64,000 bases of DNA from Chitinophagaceae bacterium (GTDB taxonomy: Bacteria > Bacteroidota > Bacteroidia > Chitinophagales > Chitinophagaceae). The stretch spans positions 1,054,001 through 1,118,000 of the forward strand of contig JALHNJ010000001.1 of NCBI GenBank assembly GCA_022843585.1, given 5' to 3'. The position numbers and the translations under genes were made by a program. Below are positions 8,070 to 18,571 of the stretch, in pieces. The notes under the pieces were generated by a model, which ran no database searches, was not told the origin of the DNA, and saw only the letters and a list, made by a program, of their open reading frames with translations. Position 1 is the stretch's first letter. Every line of letters begins with the position of its first letter.

Positions 8070-9469
8070 AAATAGCATTTCACGGCGCAGCAAGAACAGT
8101 GACCGGTTCAAAGCATCTGTTAACGTTAAAGAATGGCAAGAAAGTTTTATTAGACTGTGGTATGTTCCAGGGATTGGGGCAAGAAACAGATGAACTGAAC
8201 AGAGACTTTGGCTTTGATGCAGCTGATGTTGATGTCATGATACTTTCACATGCACATATAGATCATAGCGGACTTATTCCCCGGCTGGTACAATTTGGAT
8301 TTAGAGGAAGAATATTTTGTACACCTGCTACTAAAGATCTTACGACCGTACTCTTAGAGGATTCAGCTGAAATTCAGGAGGGTGAAATTAAGTACAGTAA
8401 TAAGCGCAGAAAAGCAGAAGGGTTGCCTTTATTGCAACCACTATATACAATAGAAGATGCAAGACGGGCAGCTGATCGGTTTCATGTACAACATTATGGT
8501 AAGTGGTTTACAGCAATAGAAGGAGTAGAGGTAATGTTTACTGATGCAGGGCATATTATTGGAAGTGCCTGTGTACATTTAAAAATTACAGAGAATGGCA
8601 AACAAACCAGATTAACTTTTAGTGGCGATATTGGAAGATATAGAGATGCCATTTTAAAATCTCCAGATACCTTTCCACAAGCTGATTATATTTTAATTGA
8701 ATCTACCTATGGAAACAGTTTGCATGATACACATGTGACAACACCCGATATGGTGCTTGCATGGATAGAGAAAGCTTGCTTGCAGAAAAAAGGAAAATTA
8801 ATAATGCCGGCATTCAGCGTAGGCCGCACACAAGAATTACTATATGCCTTAAACCAACTTGAATTAGAAAACAGGTTGCCAGATTTAGATTATTACGTTG
8901 ACAGTCCTTTAAGCATTGAAGCTACCATGATAATTAAAAGTTATCCGGAATATTTCAACCGTACTATTCAAAAAATAATGCAAACAGATAAAGATCCCTT
9001 TGCATTTAAAGGACTTCGTTATGTACAGACTGTTGATCAGTCTAAGCAGCTTAATTTTCTAGATGGCCCTTATGTTATTATCTCTGCAAGCGGTATGGCA
9101 GATGGTGGCCGTGTAAAACATCATATCAGTAATAATGTTGAGAATAGCCGAAATACCATTTTGTTTACCGGCTATTGCGAGCCTCGTTCACTAGGTGGTA
9201 AGTTGTTAGCGGGCGACAAGGAAGTAGGTATTTACGGTGTGAAGCATGAAGTGCATGCTGATATCGGTTCTATCCGTAGCATGAGTGCACATGGGGATTA
9301 TGAAGATATGAGCCAGTGGCTTGCCTGCCAGGATCCGAGACAAGTAAAAAAGATTTTCCTTGTGCACGGTGAGTTTGAAGTACAGCAAGATTTTAAAAAA
9401 CGTCTTGTTAAAAAAGGCTTTCAGGATATTGATATTCCCGCACAGCATTATGAAATTGGTCTTACCTGA
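8066..9469 (+). CDS. MBL-fold beta-CASP RNA nuclease
   Basis: Metallo-beta-lactamase fold with a beta-CASP insertion, the family of prokaryotic CPSF73/Ysh1-like ribonucleases. Metal ligands are visible in SHAHIDHSG (about residues 61-69), TDAGHIIGS and FSGDIGR; the beta-CASP region carries PAFSVGRTQELLY, ISASGMADGGRVKHH, and the final His motifs HAEVHAD-like KHEVHADIGSIRSMSAHGDY and FLVHGE. At 467 residues it has the usual size. It would process or degrade RNA in the cytoplasm. The start overlaps the stop of the DUF4442 gene by four bases (ATGA). It is the last gene of the run that begins at 5479. Confidence 0.93.
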   Translation: MKIAFHGAARTVTGSKHLLTLKNGKKVLLDCGMFQGLGQETDELNRDFGFDAADVDVMILSHAHIDHSGLIPRLVQFGFRGRIFCTPATKDLTTVLLEDSAEIQEGEIKYSNKRRKAEGLPLLQPLYTIEDARRAADRFHVQHYGKWFTAIEGVEVMFTDAGHIIGSACVHLKITENGKQTRLTFSGDIGRYRDAILKSPDTFPQADYILIESTYGNSLHDTHVTTPDMVLAWIEKACLQKKGKLIMPAFSVGRTQELLYALNQLELENRLPDLDYYVDSPLSIEATMIIKSYPEYFNRTIQKIMQTDKDPFAFKGLRYVQTVDQSKQLNFLDGPYVIISASGMADGGRVKHHISNNVENSRNTILFTGYCEPRSLGGKLLAGDKEVGIYGVKHEVHADIGSIRSMSAHGDYEDMSQWLACQDPRQVKKIFLVHGEFEVQQDFKKRLVKKGFQDIDIPAQHYEIGLT

Positions 9470-9617
9470 TATTTTTCGGGCATTAATATACGCAAAGCCG
9501 GAATATTTTTCCACTACCATTGATGCGAAGAATATTTTCACATCTCCTTAATAAACGCTGCATAGTTTTTGTCGTTTATAGTACAGGTTTATAATTCACA
9601 TAAAAAAAGGAGAAACT

Positions 9618-10196
9618 ATGAAAATGAACCTGAAACAGTGGAGCGGATCACTAGCCTTCGTCTTCTTGCTTGCAAGTTGCGGCTCAACGGCTCACATTGA
9701 AAAAGACGACAACACAGACTTTTCCCGTTACAAAACTTTTGCGTGGGTTGATAATGATGGGAATAGCAAAAGAAGCAGCGACCTGACAGAACAGAAAATG
9801 AAGGATGCTGTTAATAAAGAACTGGAAAAATCGGCTGGTTGGAGGGAAGTAAAGAATCGTCCGGATGTATTACTCAGTTATGATGTATTGGTAGAAAGAA
9901 GTGTCAGGCAAGACAACAATCCTGTTTACTCTAATCCTACCACCCGGGTTTTCTTTAATCCAAGAACCCGTCGTTATGTAAGTGTGTATTACCCTTCTCA
10001 ATTTCTTGGCTACGATAGAGACCAGCGGGAAGTAAAAGAAGGAACTGTAACCATTTCTATGATTGATGCTAAATCAGATAAAACTGTTTGGCAGGGATGG
10101 ACAACTGATGAAGTAAGAAACAGAAATCTTACCAGTAAGGAAATTCAGAATAGTGTTAAATCGATTTTTAGAAAATTTGATATTGCGAAAAACTGA
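9618..10196 (+). CDS. DUF4136 lipoprotein
   Basis: A 192-residue lipoprotein: signal region followed by the lipobox LLASCG, then the DUF4136 pattern with DFSRYKTFAWVDND near the mature N-terminus, a central VLLSYDVLVERS strand and a C-terminal GTVTISMIDAKSDKTVWQGW, the usual last strands of this fold. DUF4136 proteins are anchored in the envelope and have no established activity. The sequence AAAAAAAGGAG just before the ATG at 9618 is unusually rich in Shine-Dalgarno-like bases for this phylum. It is followed by a strong terminator and then by the oppositely oriented caspase array. Confidence 0.9.
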   Translation: MKMNLKQWSGSLAFVFLLASCGSTAHIEKDDNTDFSRYKTFAWVDNDGNSKRSSDLTEQKMKDAVNKELEKSAGWREVKNRPDVLLSYDVLVERSVRQDNNPVYSNPTTRVFFNPRTRRYVSVYYPSQFLGYDRDQREVKEGTVTISMIDAKSDKTVWQGWTTDEVRNRNLTSKEIQNSVKSIFRKFDIAKN

Positions 10197-10224
10197 TTTT
10201 CGGTACGGACGGTTTCGGACAATG

Positions 10225-10251
10225 GCCCCTTTTCTGTTGAAGGGGCTTTTT
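10225..10251 (+). terminator. Intrinsic terminator after the DUF4136 gene
   Basis: GCCCCTT - 8-base loop - AAGGGGC followed by TTTTT. A 7-bp perfect GC-rich stem with a T-run, 28 bases after the stop. It also separates the forward genes from the convergent caspase array. Confidence 0.85.
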
Positions 10252-10253
10252 AA

Positions 10254-13200
10254 TTACCACACTACCCAATTAAATTCTATATTCTCTCTTCTGGATACAG
10301 GACGTTGTTTCCCCTTGGTTAATTCGCTAACTTTTTTACTGACATAATTTTTTAATTCAGCTACATCTACCCGTCTGTCTGCATTGCCCCCGTCTGTATC
10401 TGCCATATTTTCTTCTATTCCTTTGCGTATACAATAAGTAAATACTCCGTTGTTCCATTTTTCGGATTCAAAAGCATATTCCATTCCACCTGCGGCAGAA
10501 ATAACAACTGCGCCATTGCCAGTTGAAATGTCGGCAAATAAATTTTGCATTACTTCATAAGAGCTGTTCGCATCAACTGTTGCTTTTTTATCTTTAACAA
10601 TAAGTCCTCTTGATGCAAATCCTGATACTGATCCATTGTCTGTAGCTGTATCTTTTGTCGTTGTTATCTTGTTTTGTTGCGCCAGTATTTCTTCCTTATC
10701 TAATGCACCAGAATGGCAGGCATCGATGAGTAATAATTTCTTTCTGGCAGGTATCCCATCCAGTAAGGCTTCCAGGTCTTCATACTTTAAACCTTTTTGC
10801 GTTGGTTTTTTAAAATCAACATCATGTGTAGCATAGTAAAAATCAAGACTATCGCTTAGCAAACCATGTCCGTTTACAGAAATAATTACTTTGTCGTTTA
10901 CGGTTGTCTTCATTAATTTTTCCCGTAGGGCCAGTATATTTTCTTTAGTGGCACGGCTATCAATCAATGTATCTGCTTCAAAATTTGTTTTATATATTTT
11001 TCCAAAAGAAGTGGCAAGGTCCCGAACATCTTTAGCTGCAAACCGAAGATTCATTGATGTGTCTTTATAATTTGAAACAGCAATTCCGATGAAATAGGTT
11101 TTAGAAGGAGTAGCAGGGTTGTAACTACTACTAATTTCTATTGTTTCTGTTAGGGAGGTGGCCCCTTTGCTATTGGTACAATACACTTTAACCAGATTTT
11201 TATCCGTAGAAAGAGGCACTTTTACTTTCAGTGTAGTTCTATTTATATTACCCGAAATTATCTTTCCCGATGTTCCAAATACGGGGCTGTTATTCACTAA
11301 TACTTGCAGCGATTGCAGCGGATATTTTGCATCATAACATTCTATTTCCATTTCATATTCACTAAATGAGGTTGCTGGTTTTACTGTAAACCGGTCCTTT
11401 AATCTAACAACTGGCAGATGAACATCATCACCTAATGAGCTTTCAGTAATATTCAACTTCTTCAATCTTTTTTTATACGCAGCATAATAAGAAGTTATGA
11501 GGCTGCTATCAGCTCTGCCAAGTTGCTTCAATACCAGATCAGGCCTGTTAAAACGGGTGTCAAACTGTTCAAAACCGTAACTGTTGTTATTGAAATTGAA
11601 CGTCACCGCATCTAAAGTATTCTTAGGAGCCAGGTAATTGCCTTTGCTATCAGCAATCATAAAATCTTTACCTCTTGGTGTAAAAATGGTTGCTACTTTA
11701 TTACCAGTAGCTAAATCATACATATTTACTTTACAATCAAATCCACCAGTAGCTAATGTTTTATTATTATGGCTAATTGCAATCATGCCATTTTCATAAT
11801 CATGGTCATATTTTTCATAAAGTACTTTATCCGTATTTGTGTCTAGAGTTACAAACTTGTCTGCCACCTGAACAACGAGATAGCGATAATTACCTGACAT
11901 TACTGAATTATAACAAAGTGCATTTTCTTTATATACTTTAATTTTCTTCAGAAATTTTAATGTGACCGCATCGTATTTATATACTTCTCCATTGGCAGTA
12001 GGCACATAAATAAATTTTGGTGTTATTTCGAGTGTCATTGCACTTTCAATAATAATACTGTCCAGAATATTTCCATTATTTACATCAATAACTAATATCC
12101 TGTTCAACATTTCTCTTGCAAAAAGTCGTTGTCGGGTGCTGTCGTATCGTAATGCATTAAAACCTTTTAAAATTGAGCTGGTGCTGGTATTATAAACATT
12201 ACTGAATATCTTTTCATATGTTGCTAGTTCAAATCCTGCAATTGTTCCTTTATTGCCACCTAAAAAAACGTAGCGGTTGTCGGCTGACAATTCAAAATGA
12301 GTAAGCTTCTCTGTAGAGTCGGGTAAACTTACTTTTCCTGTAAACTCCTTTTTTGTATAATCGAAAAACTTAAGCGAAGAGAGTTCTGTGTCTGTGTAAA
12401 TTCCAATACTCTCATTGTTGAGCAATATATAATTGTTTTGGAATGATAAAGCACCAAAGTATAGGAACGAGGTACTTCCATTTTTTAAATTAACTTTTGA
12501 AATGCCATCATGTACAATGGCAAGTTCATTGTCATCTTTCGTAAATTGGATGCTTAACGGTAAAGTGTAATAAGTTTTTATATCCTTATGGCTTAGAGAA
12601 GAGTTAGATTCAAAATCCCAATCGGAAAAATTAAAAATACGAATGGGGCCACCATCAGCAAGTCGCCCCGCTAAATAGTTGCCATCCGGACTAAAGGTTA
12701 CATCAAAAAGCCCATAGTCTTTTGCAGAACTGAAGAGATAATTTCTTTCCGTTAGCGTTGCCAAATTAACAATGCAAAGAGTATCAGCCGCTAATGCTAA
12801 AGCAAGTGTTTTACTATCCGGACTAAATGCTGGTGCGGCATATGTACCCCAATATCCATTGCTTTTTGCATGTACTTTAATTCTAAAGTATCGTTTTTTG
12901 TTTTCCAGGTCCCATACATTCACCATGCTATCAGAAGACAGGCTGCACATGTATCTGCCATTATTACTTACCCATACTCCCAGTACTCTTCCTTTTTCCT
13001 TATACCAACGATCCCAGTCTCCGGTTTCAAGATCCCATTTATATAGCATACTGTCCGACCCGCTGGAAAAAAGAACAGAACTATTCGCAGGCGAAAAGGC
13101 TAGCCCTGTTACTGATGCTTTGTGTACCTGCTTTAATGTTTTTATAATAGCACCGGTACTGATATCATAAAATTTAACTACTGAATCTCTTCCTCCGGCT

Positions 13201-15008
13201 ACTAATTGTTTACTATCAGGAGTAAAAATTACAGCCAACTCAGGCCGTCTTGTATTTATTGTTTTGATCAATGAGTAGTCATATGCATTCCATATTTTAA
13301 TAGTTGAATCATAGGAAGAACTTACCAGGTAGCGTCCGTTTGGACTGTACTGTAAGGCATAAATATCACTTGTGTGTGCAGTAAAAGTTGAAATTTCTCT
13401 GCCCAGTGTTACATCCCATATCTTAATAAATTTATCATACATCCCTCCAGTAGCCATAAATCTTGAATTGGGCGAAATGGCAATGATATAGGGAAACAGA
13501 TGTCCAGTTTGCACGGAAACTTTTATTTGCTCACTGCTACGAAGATTGGCAATAGCACCGATAGCCCAGCCTTCACCTTCTTTATTACCCGATTGTTTAA
13601 ACTGTGCCCATGATTTTTTGAAAGAACTGTCAGCAGTTTTATAGGTGCCTAATTTTTTTTCAATAAAACCGCTAAGATAAGTTGCCCATCCTTCATTCGT
13701 TTTATCTTTTAAAGCAATACTTGCATCTTGAATTAGTTGAGCTATGTATTGCGCAGAGTCTATATTGTCTGCATTAGCCATCAGCATCCCTTCATTGAAC
13801 CATCTTACAATAAGTTCATTATCGATAATATCTTTTGAAAGATTATCGGCCATTTTTTTTCTGGCAAGAGAAGTTGGCTGTTTAATAAGAAAGGAACTAA
13901 CTACGCCAGGGTCCATCGGTGTATTATTAATAACCCAGGTGGCATATACTTCAGAAAATTTATAGGGAGTTCCCATATATTTTCGGGGGAAAGCATTTAC
14001 GAAATCCAAAAAGAGTTTTAAATGCTCATCCGTACTGTTTGCCATGGCTTTGATGATATTTTCCCCGGCAAAAATTCCTTTACTTCCTTTTACTTCTGCA
14101 TATCCACCCCCACCGACTGTATCCTCGGCAAGTGTGCTTACCACTTCATCCACCTGGCTTTTCATTATTCGGGCAATATCATTATTGGTAAGACTATCTG
14201 CATAGTAATACAAGTAGCGGGAATTATAAATCGGTTCCCGGTAATTGTTTTGAAAATAAATAGAACGATTTACAGAAACACTAATGGCAAGTTTTTTCCA
14301 GCTAACAGGTACTCTTGTTTTTAGTTCAACCAAATCACCGGGTAATACTTGCAGCAACGAATCGTTGGTGGCATGTGCGATAGTATAATTATTTCCCACT
14401 TCCCTTGGATAGCAATTCACAAGGCCATACGGCCGTTGTTTATCTTTCGTTTCATATTTTGAAATGATACCGCCTCTTTTCACCGAATCAGTAATTCCAT
14501 CATACTTTCCGGCTAGTATGGTAATGCGAATCGAATCGGTAGAAATTACCTCCACTTTAGTAACGGGATAGAACATAGATATTTCTTCAGTAGCCGTAAT
14601 GGCAGGATAATTAAATTGATGATTGTTGATACTGATGAAACGATGCAGGTCATTCAATTCTATAAATGCAGTTTCAATATCAATATCAATTCTGTTTGCA
14701 CGGGATTGGCGTAGCGCAAAACTTAAAAACCGATGAGCATTTTCAGGATCTTGTCTTTTTTTGTAACATTTTCCAATATTCAACATTACCTGTGCAGATA
14801 ATATATATATGTAATTGTCCTGTTTGCTATTGCGAATCCATTGTAATGCTTTCAGGTTACTAGCCAATGATGAATCGTAGTTTTTTGCAGAGTAAAAAGA
14901 ATCAGCTCTAGAAACTAATGAGTCCAGCTGCTTATATTCTTGTGCTGAAGTTGTTGGCAAGAAAGATGATAAAAACAATAAGAGTAGAATAGTTGCGCCA
15001 AATCGCAT
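10254..15008 (-). CDS. Exported WD40-caspase (peptidase C14) protein, 1584 residues
   Basis: Signal peptide (residues 1-22, ending TTSAQ); a TPR-like helical region (about 25-115); a linker domain to about 480; WD40-type propeller repeats (about 500-1130) with recurrent FSPDGK/IKIWD motifs such as GKFIKIWD-like KFIKIWDVTLGREI; an Ig-like spacer; and a caspase domain (about 1304-1584). The catalytic pair is H1381 in NGHGLL and C1431 in LLIDACHSGA, preceded by the conserved IPAR. Family knowledge: bacterial caspase homologues often cut after Arg or Lys. Export to the periplasm is predicted, which is unusual for a WD40 sensor. It is the last gene of a four-gene tandem array, 89 bases after the broken paralogue. 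The C-terminus ends in an aromatic motif (FNWVVW) like its paralogues. Confidence 0.93.
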   Translation of the reverse strand: MRFGATILLLLFLSSFLPTTSAQEYKQLDSLVSRADSFYSAKNYDSSLASNLKALQWIRNSKQDNYIYILSAQVMLNIGKCYKKRQDPENAHRFLSFALRQSRANRIDIDIETAFIELNDLHRFISINNHQFNYPAITATEEISMFYPVTKVEVISTDSIRITILAGKYDGITDSVKRGGIISKYETKDKQRPYGLVNCYPREVGNNYTIAHATNDSLLQVLPGDLVELKTRVPVSWKKLAISVSVNRSIYFQNNYREPIYNSRYLYYYADSLTNNDIARIMKSQVDEVVSTLAEDTVGGGGYAEVKGSKGIFAGENIIKAMANSTDEHLKLFLDFVNAFPRKYMGTPYKFSEVYATWVINNTPMDPGVVSSFLIKQPTSLARKKMADNLSKDIIDNELIVRWFNEGMLMANADNIDSAQYIAQLIQDASIALKDKTNEGWATYLSGFIEKKLGTYKTADSSFKKSWAQFKQSGNKEGEGWAIGAIANLRSSEQIKVSVQTGHLFPYIIAISPNSRFMATGGMYDKFIKIWDVTLGREISTFTAHTSDIYALQYSPNGRYLVSSSYDSTIKIWNAYDYSLIKTINTRRPELAVIFTPDSKQLVAGGRDSVVKFYDISTGAIIKTLKQVHKASVTGLAFSPANSSVLFSSGSDSMLYKWDLETGDWDRWYKEKGRVLGVWVSNNGRYMCSLSSDSMVNVWDLENKKRYFRIKVHAKSNGYWGTYAAPAFSPDSKTLALALAADTLCIVNLATLTERNYLFSSAKDYGLFDVTFSPDGNYLAGRLADGGPIRIFNFSDWDFESNSSLSHKDIKTYYTLPLSIQFTKDDNELAIVHDGISKVNLKNGSTSFLYFGALSFQNNYILLNNESIGIYTDTELSSLKFFDYTKKEFTGKVSLPDSTEKLTHFELSADNRYVFLGGNKGTIAGFELATYEKIFSNVYNTSTSSILKGFNALRYDSTRQRLFAREMLNRILVIDVNNGNILDSIIIESAMTLEITPKFIYVPTANGEVYKYDAVTLKFLKKIKVYKENALCYNSVMSGNYRYLVVQVADKFVTLDTNTDKVLYEKYDHDYENGMIAISHNNKTLATGGFDCKVNMYDLATGNKVATIFTPRGKDFMIADSKGNYLAPKNTLDAVTFNFNNNSYGFEQFDTRFNRPDLVLKQLGRADSSLITSYYAAYKKRLKKLNITESSLGDDVHLPVVRLKDRFTVKPATSFSEYEMEIECYDAKYPLQSLQVLVNNSPVFGTSGKIISGNINRTTLKVKVPLSTDKNLVKVYCTNSKGATSLTETIEISSSYNPATPSKTYFIGIAVSNYKDTSMNLRFAAKDVRDLATSFGKIYKTNFEADTLIDSRATKENILALREKLMKTTVNDKVIISVNGHGLLSDSLDFYYATHDVDFKKPTQKGLKYEDLEALLDGIPARKKLLLIDACHSGALDKEEILAQQNKITTTKDTATDNGSVSGFASRGLIVKDKKATVDANSSYEVMQNLFADISTGNGAVVISAAGGMEYAFESEKWNNGVFTYCIRKGIEENMADTDGGNADRRVDVAELKNYVSKKVSELTKGKQRPVSRRENIEFNWVVW

Positions 15009-15097
15009 CAGTTTTTGTTTTGAAAGTACGAATGTTGCCCGGTTTTGCCAATACCCGGAGGAGGGTAGAGATTGGCTTAGTTATATATATTGACTTT

Positions 15098-18000
15098 TTA
15101 CCAGATGCTCCAGTCAACTGCTATGGTTTCGTTGCGGGAGGTGGGCTTCTGCATTCCTTTTGTAAGCTGCTCCACTCTTTCACCTACTATTCTTTTCAGA
15201 TCACTAATTTTCATGGTGGGGTATTGTTTCATTGCTTCGAGTATACTGAAGGTGAACACACCATTTTTTAAATCGTTTCTCTCGAGGGCAAACTGCGTGC
15301 CTGAAGCCGCAGAAATAATCGTTGCTCCGGTACTCTTACCCACATTCACAAACAGGCTTTGCATTAATTCAAAACTATTTTTCAATCCTAATTGATTTTC
15401 TTTTTTGTAGGCTACAGGTTTTAATCCTTTAATAAGAGAGTCGGAAGTAGCATTTAAGGTAACTAAGTCTTCTTTATCTACTTCGCCACTGTGGCAGGCA
15501 TCAATCAGCATTAGTTTTTTTCGGGCAGGAATGCTGTCCAGTAAATTTTCCAGATCATCTTACGATAAGCCCCCTTCTTCCGGCTTTTCAAAATTTACAG
15601 CATAAGTAGAAAGATAATAATCATATTCTTTACTTAACAATCCATGTCCAGAATACGCCACAATCACTTTATGATTTTCTGTTGTTTGCTGAAGTCGTTG
15701 CTTGAGGGCTTTTACATTGTTGATCGTAACATTTTCATTGAACAACGTATCAATTACAATATCTGTTCCGTATTTTTCTTTTAGCTTAATAGATAAGTCA
15801 CGAATATCTTTTGCACTGTATTGAAGATTGTGTTCGCTTTGTGCAAACTTATCTATACCAATTCCGACGAATACGGCTTTTTCTTTTACTGGTTTTGCAG
15901 GGGCATAATTTACTACTAATGGTTCCCGAAAACTTTCTGCACCATTAATATTGATAAAAGATGTTTCAATCCTATTCTCTCCCTGTGTTAGTTTTACTTT
16001 AATGGTCGTATCAAGTGTATTTCGATTTAAGAAGCGAAGTCCCCGTTGTCCAAATAGAGGTACTTCATTTGCCCAAATATTAAATCTATCCAGTTTCCAC
16101 ACACTGTCAGACGCTTTAATGCGAAGGCTTATTTCCGACCTTGTTTGTGTGTAATTAATTGTATCGCTATTTACAAAATCAGCAGTTGGAACGGCGAATC
16201 CTTCTCGAAAAGAAGCGGTATCCAATCCCAGTTTTTTTACTCTCTTGTAATAGGCGTTTTTATACGACCTGATCAAAGCAGTATCGGAAGAGCCCAAGGC
16301 TTCCATTACTTTATCGGGTCGATTGTATTTTAAATCAAATTGTTCTGCCGGAAAAACTTTATGGCCCTGTCTAAAAGCTATGTAACGGGTTCCTTTTTTG
16401 GAAGCTGCATAATATTGGTCTTTGGTAATAGCTACATAATCCGTGGCTTCAAGTCCGATCAGTGTGGCAATTGTTGTATAATCAACAGCATCTTTAATAA
16501 TTATTTTACCATCTATACCTGCACTTATTATCCATTTGTTATCATCTGTAAATGATGTGTGCATAGAAGTAAAGTCGTGCCGGTAAGAATAAACAGGCTC
16601 TGGTTCACTTTTTTGGAAATCTTCATATGCCCAGATCTTTACAAACTTGTCATTACCTCCAGTTATCAGAAATTTTCCGTCCGGTGACCAGTTAATGGAT
16701 TGTACCGGATATATATGTGCAATTACCCAATGAAGCATTTTACCTGTTGCAACATCCCATACAATTACTAAGCCTCCATATGCAATAGGATCTGGAAAAT
16801 GAACCCCTGCGGCAAGATATTTTCCATCAGGGCTAAATTTGAAACAGTATATACCTGAGTTGGGAAGAGCCAGGTATTCATCTTCCTGATAGGTTCCATT
16901 TTTTCTTTCACTACTATCTTCATCAAGGTAGTTAAGATTTCTTAAGTACTCTTTAGTTTCCCGATTCCATATATATACATCAGGGCCGGCACCTCCGGCT
17001 GCAACCAGCTTTCCATCTTTGCTAAAATCAATTGCACTAACACTTTTGAGATACCTGTTAGTATCTAAATCAGGGTGAGGTGCAAAATGCTCCGGTAGTG
17101 TGTTGCCCTTTTTTATAATATAAAAAGAATCAGTTTTTCGATTTTGAAAAAATACATACTCCCCACCGGGAGCCATTGCTGCAGATCCCCAGAAAGGCAA
17201 AGGGGTATTTTGAATTTCTTTTCCTGTAACCGGATCGAAAATTATTAATGCAGAATCATGGGTAATTAGCAATTGCTCTCCGGCAGAATCCATACTTAAA
17301 AATTCATCACTTCTGATCTGGGGTTTTGTTATAAAAACATTTTTAATACCAATACCCTGGTCAAGTTCCCAGGTAACCGTTGTTTGATTTTTAAGTGTAT
17401 AAGAGGAGGTGGCAATTAACCGGTGCTTCTTTTCATAAGTAAGCCGGTCAATATTGGCGATCGTTTTTCGAAATTCTTTTATTGGTTTCCCTGTTGTGAT
17501 ATCCCATATTGTTATGTTATCATCATCACTACCACTTACCAGCCTTCGGCTATCATTACTAAAGGCAATACTGTTGATCCAACTGCTATGCGCTTCTATT
17601 GTTTTGATTACTTTGTTTGATATTAATGAAAAAATATCCAGAGAGCCCCTTAGTTTGCCATAGGCCAGGTATTTTCCATCAGGGCTTACTGCTAAACATT
17701 TTATTTTATCATACTTTGTATGCTTGTAAAAGAGTTGTTTGCCTGTAGCAATATCCCAAATTCGTAATCCTTCTTTCTCTGACATGTCATCATCACAGCT
17801 GATTATTTTTTTCCCATCGGGAGTAAGTGCAATATTTTCTAGTTTAAAAGTATTTTTAATCGTTCTGATCTTTTCACCCGTTTGGGCATCCCAGATAATG
17901 ATAGTGCGTCATCGCTGCTGGAAACAAGGTATTTATTGTCTTTGGTAATTGCAAGACCATTTATCTCTGCTGTATGGCCCTTAAAAAAAATAGCAGAAGA

Positions 18001-18540
18001 AGGTGGATTCAGATTTAGTATGGAATCTTCGCTCAAAGGGATACGGTCATATTTGTAAGTATATTTTGTAGGATTTATTATCTCTTCCATGTCCCAGCGC
18101 ATAATACTAAAATCCTCACGGCTACCGTAGCAGTACTTATTATTATAAGAAAAAATACCTTTCGTTAAAGCTCCTCCTTCTTCCAATTCTTCACTGTCAC
18201 CACTTGCAATAGTGGCTATGGCTTTCCCTGTTGCTACACTCCAGATTACGTTTATGTTAATTCCTGTGCCTAATAGATATTTTCCGTCATGGCTAAATGC
18301 AACATCATACCCATAGGTTTCATAATTATAGAAAGTAGAAATTTCAAACCCTATTTTGGTATCCCAGATCTTTACACTTCCATCATTGCAGGTGCTTGCT
18401 ATGTATTTTCCATCGGGGCTAAAGGCTACTCCAAAAACAGAAGAGCTATGCCCGGTTTGTACTACAAGGTCAATAGGTTGCGATGAACAGAATACAGCAT
18501 ATGTGATTGATATTGCTAATAGAATGTTTTTCTTAAACAT
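15098..18540 (-). pseudogene. Broken WD40-caspase paralogue (one frameshift, one in-frame stop)
   Basis: Read from 18540 this is a WD40-caspase of about 1147 codons like its neighbours: signal peptide (MFKKNILLAISITYAVFCSS), WD40 repeats, spacer and caspase domain. Two lesions break it. Near 17905 one base is missing: adding one A to the coding strand restores SSDDATIIIWDAQTG, the expected WD40 blade, and joins the two frames. At 15560-15562 an in-frame TAA replaces the Tyr of the conserved GGL-x-YDDLENLL (both paralogues have TAT). The stop falls between the catalytic His (codon 15644-15646) and Cys (codon 15494-15496), so no fragment holds an intact active site. The C-terminal 130 residues remain almost identical to the next paralogue. 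Recent decay or consensus sequence error are both possible. Confidence 0.85.
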
Positions 18541-18571
18541 AGTTAATCATGAATCTAAGCGGTACCAAAAA

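Noticed and set aside
12772-13170. Plus-strand open frames opposite the WD40-caspase genes
   Set aside because: They are antisense shadows of the long minus-strand genes, with no domain or start signal.
15098-15511. A separate 137-residue caspase fragment gene
   Set aside because: It is in the same frame as the upstream part across a single TAA and starts at an internal Met of LMLIDACHSG, so it is the end of the broken gene and not an independent one.
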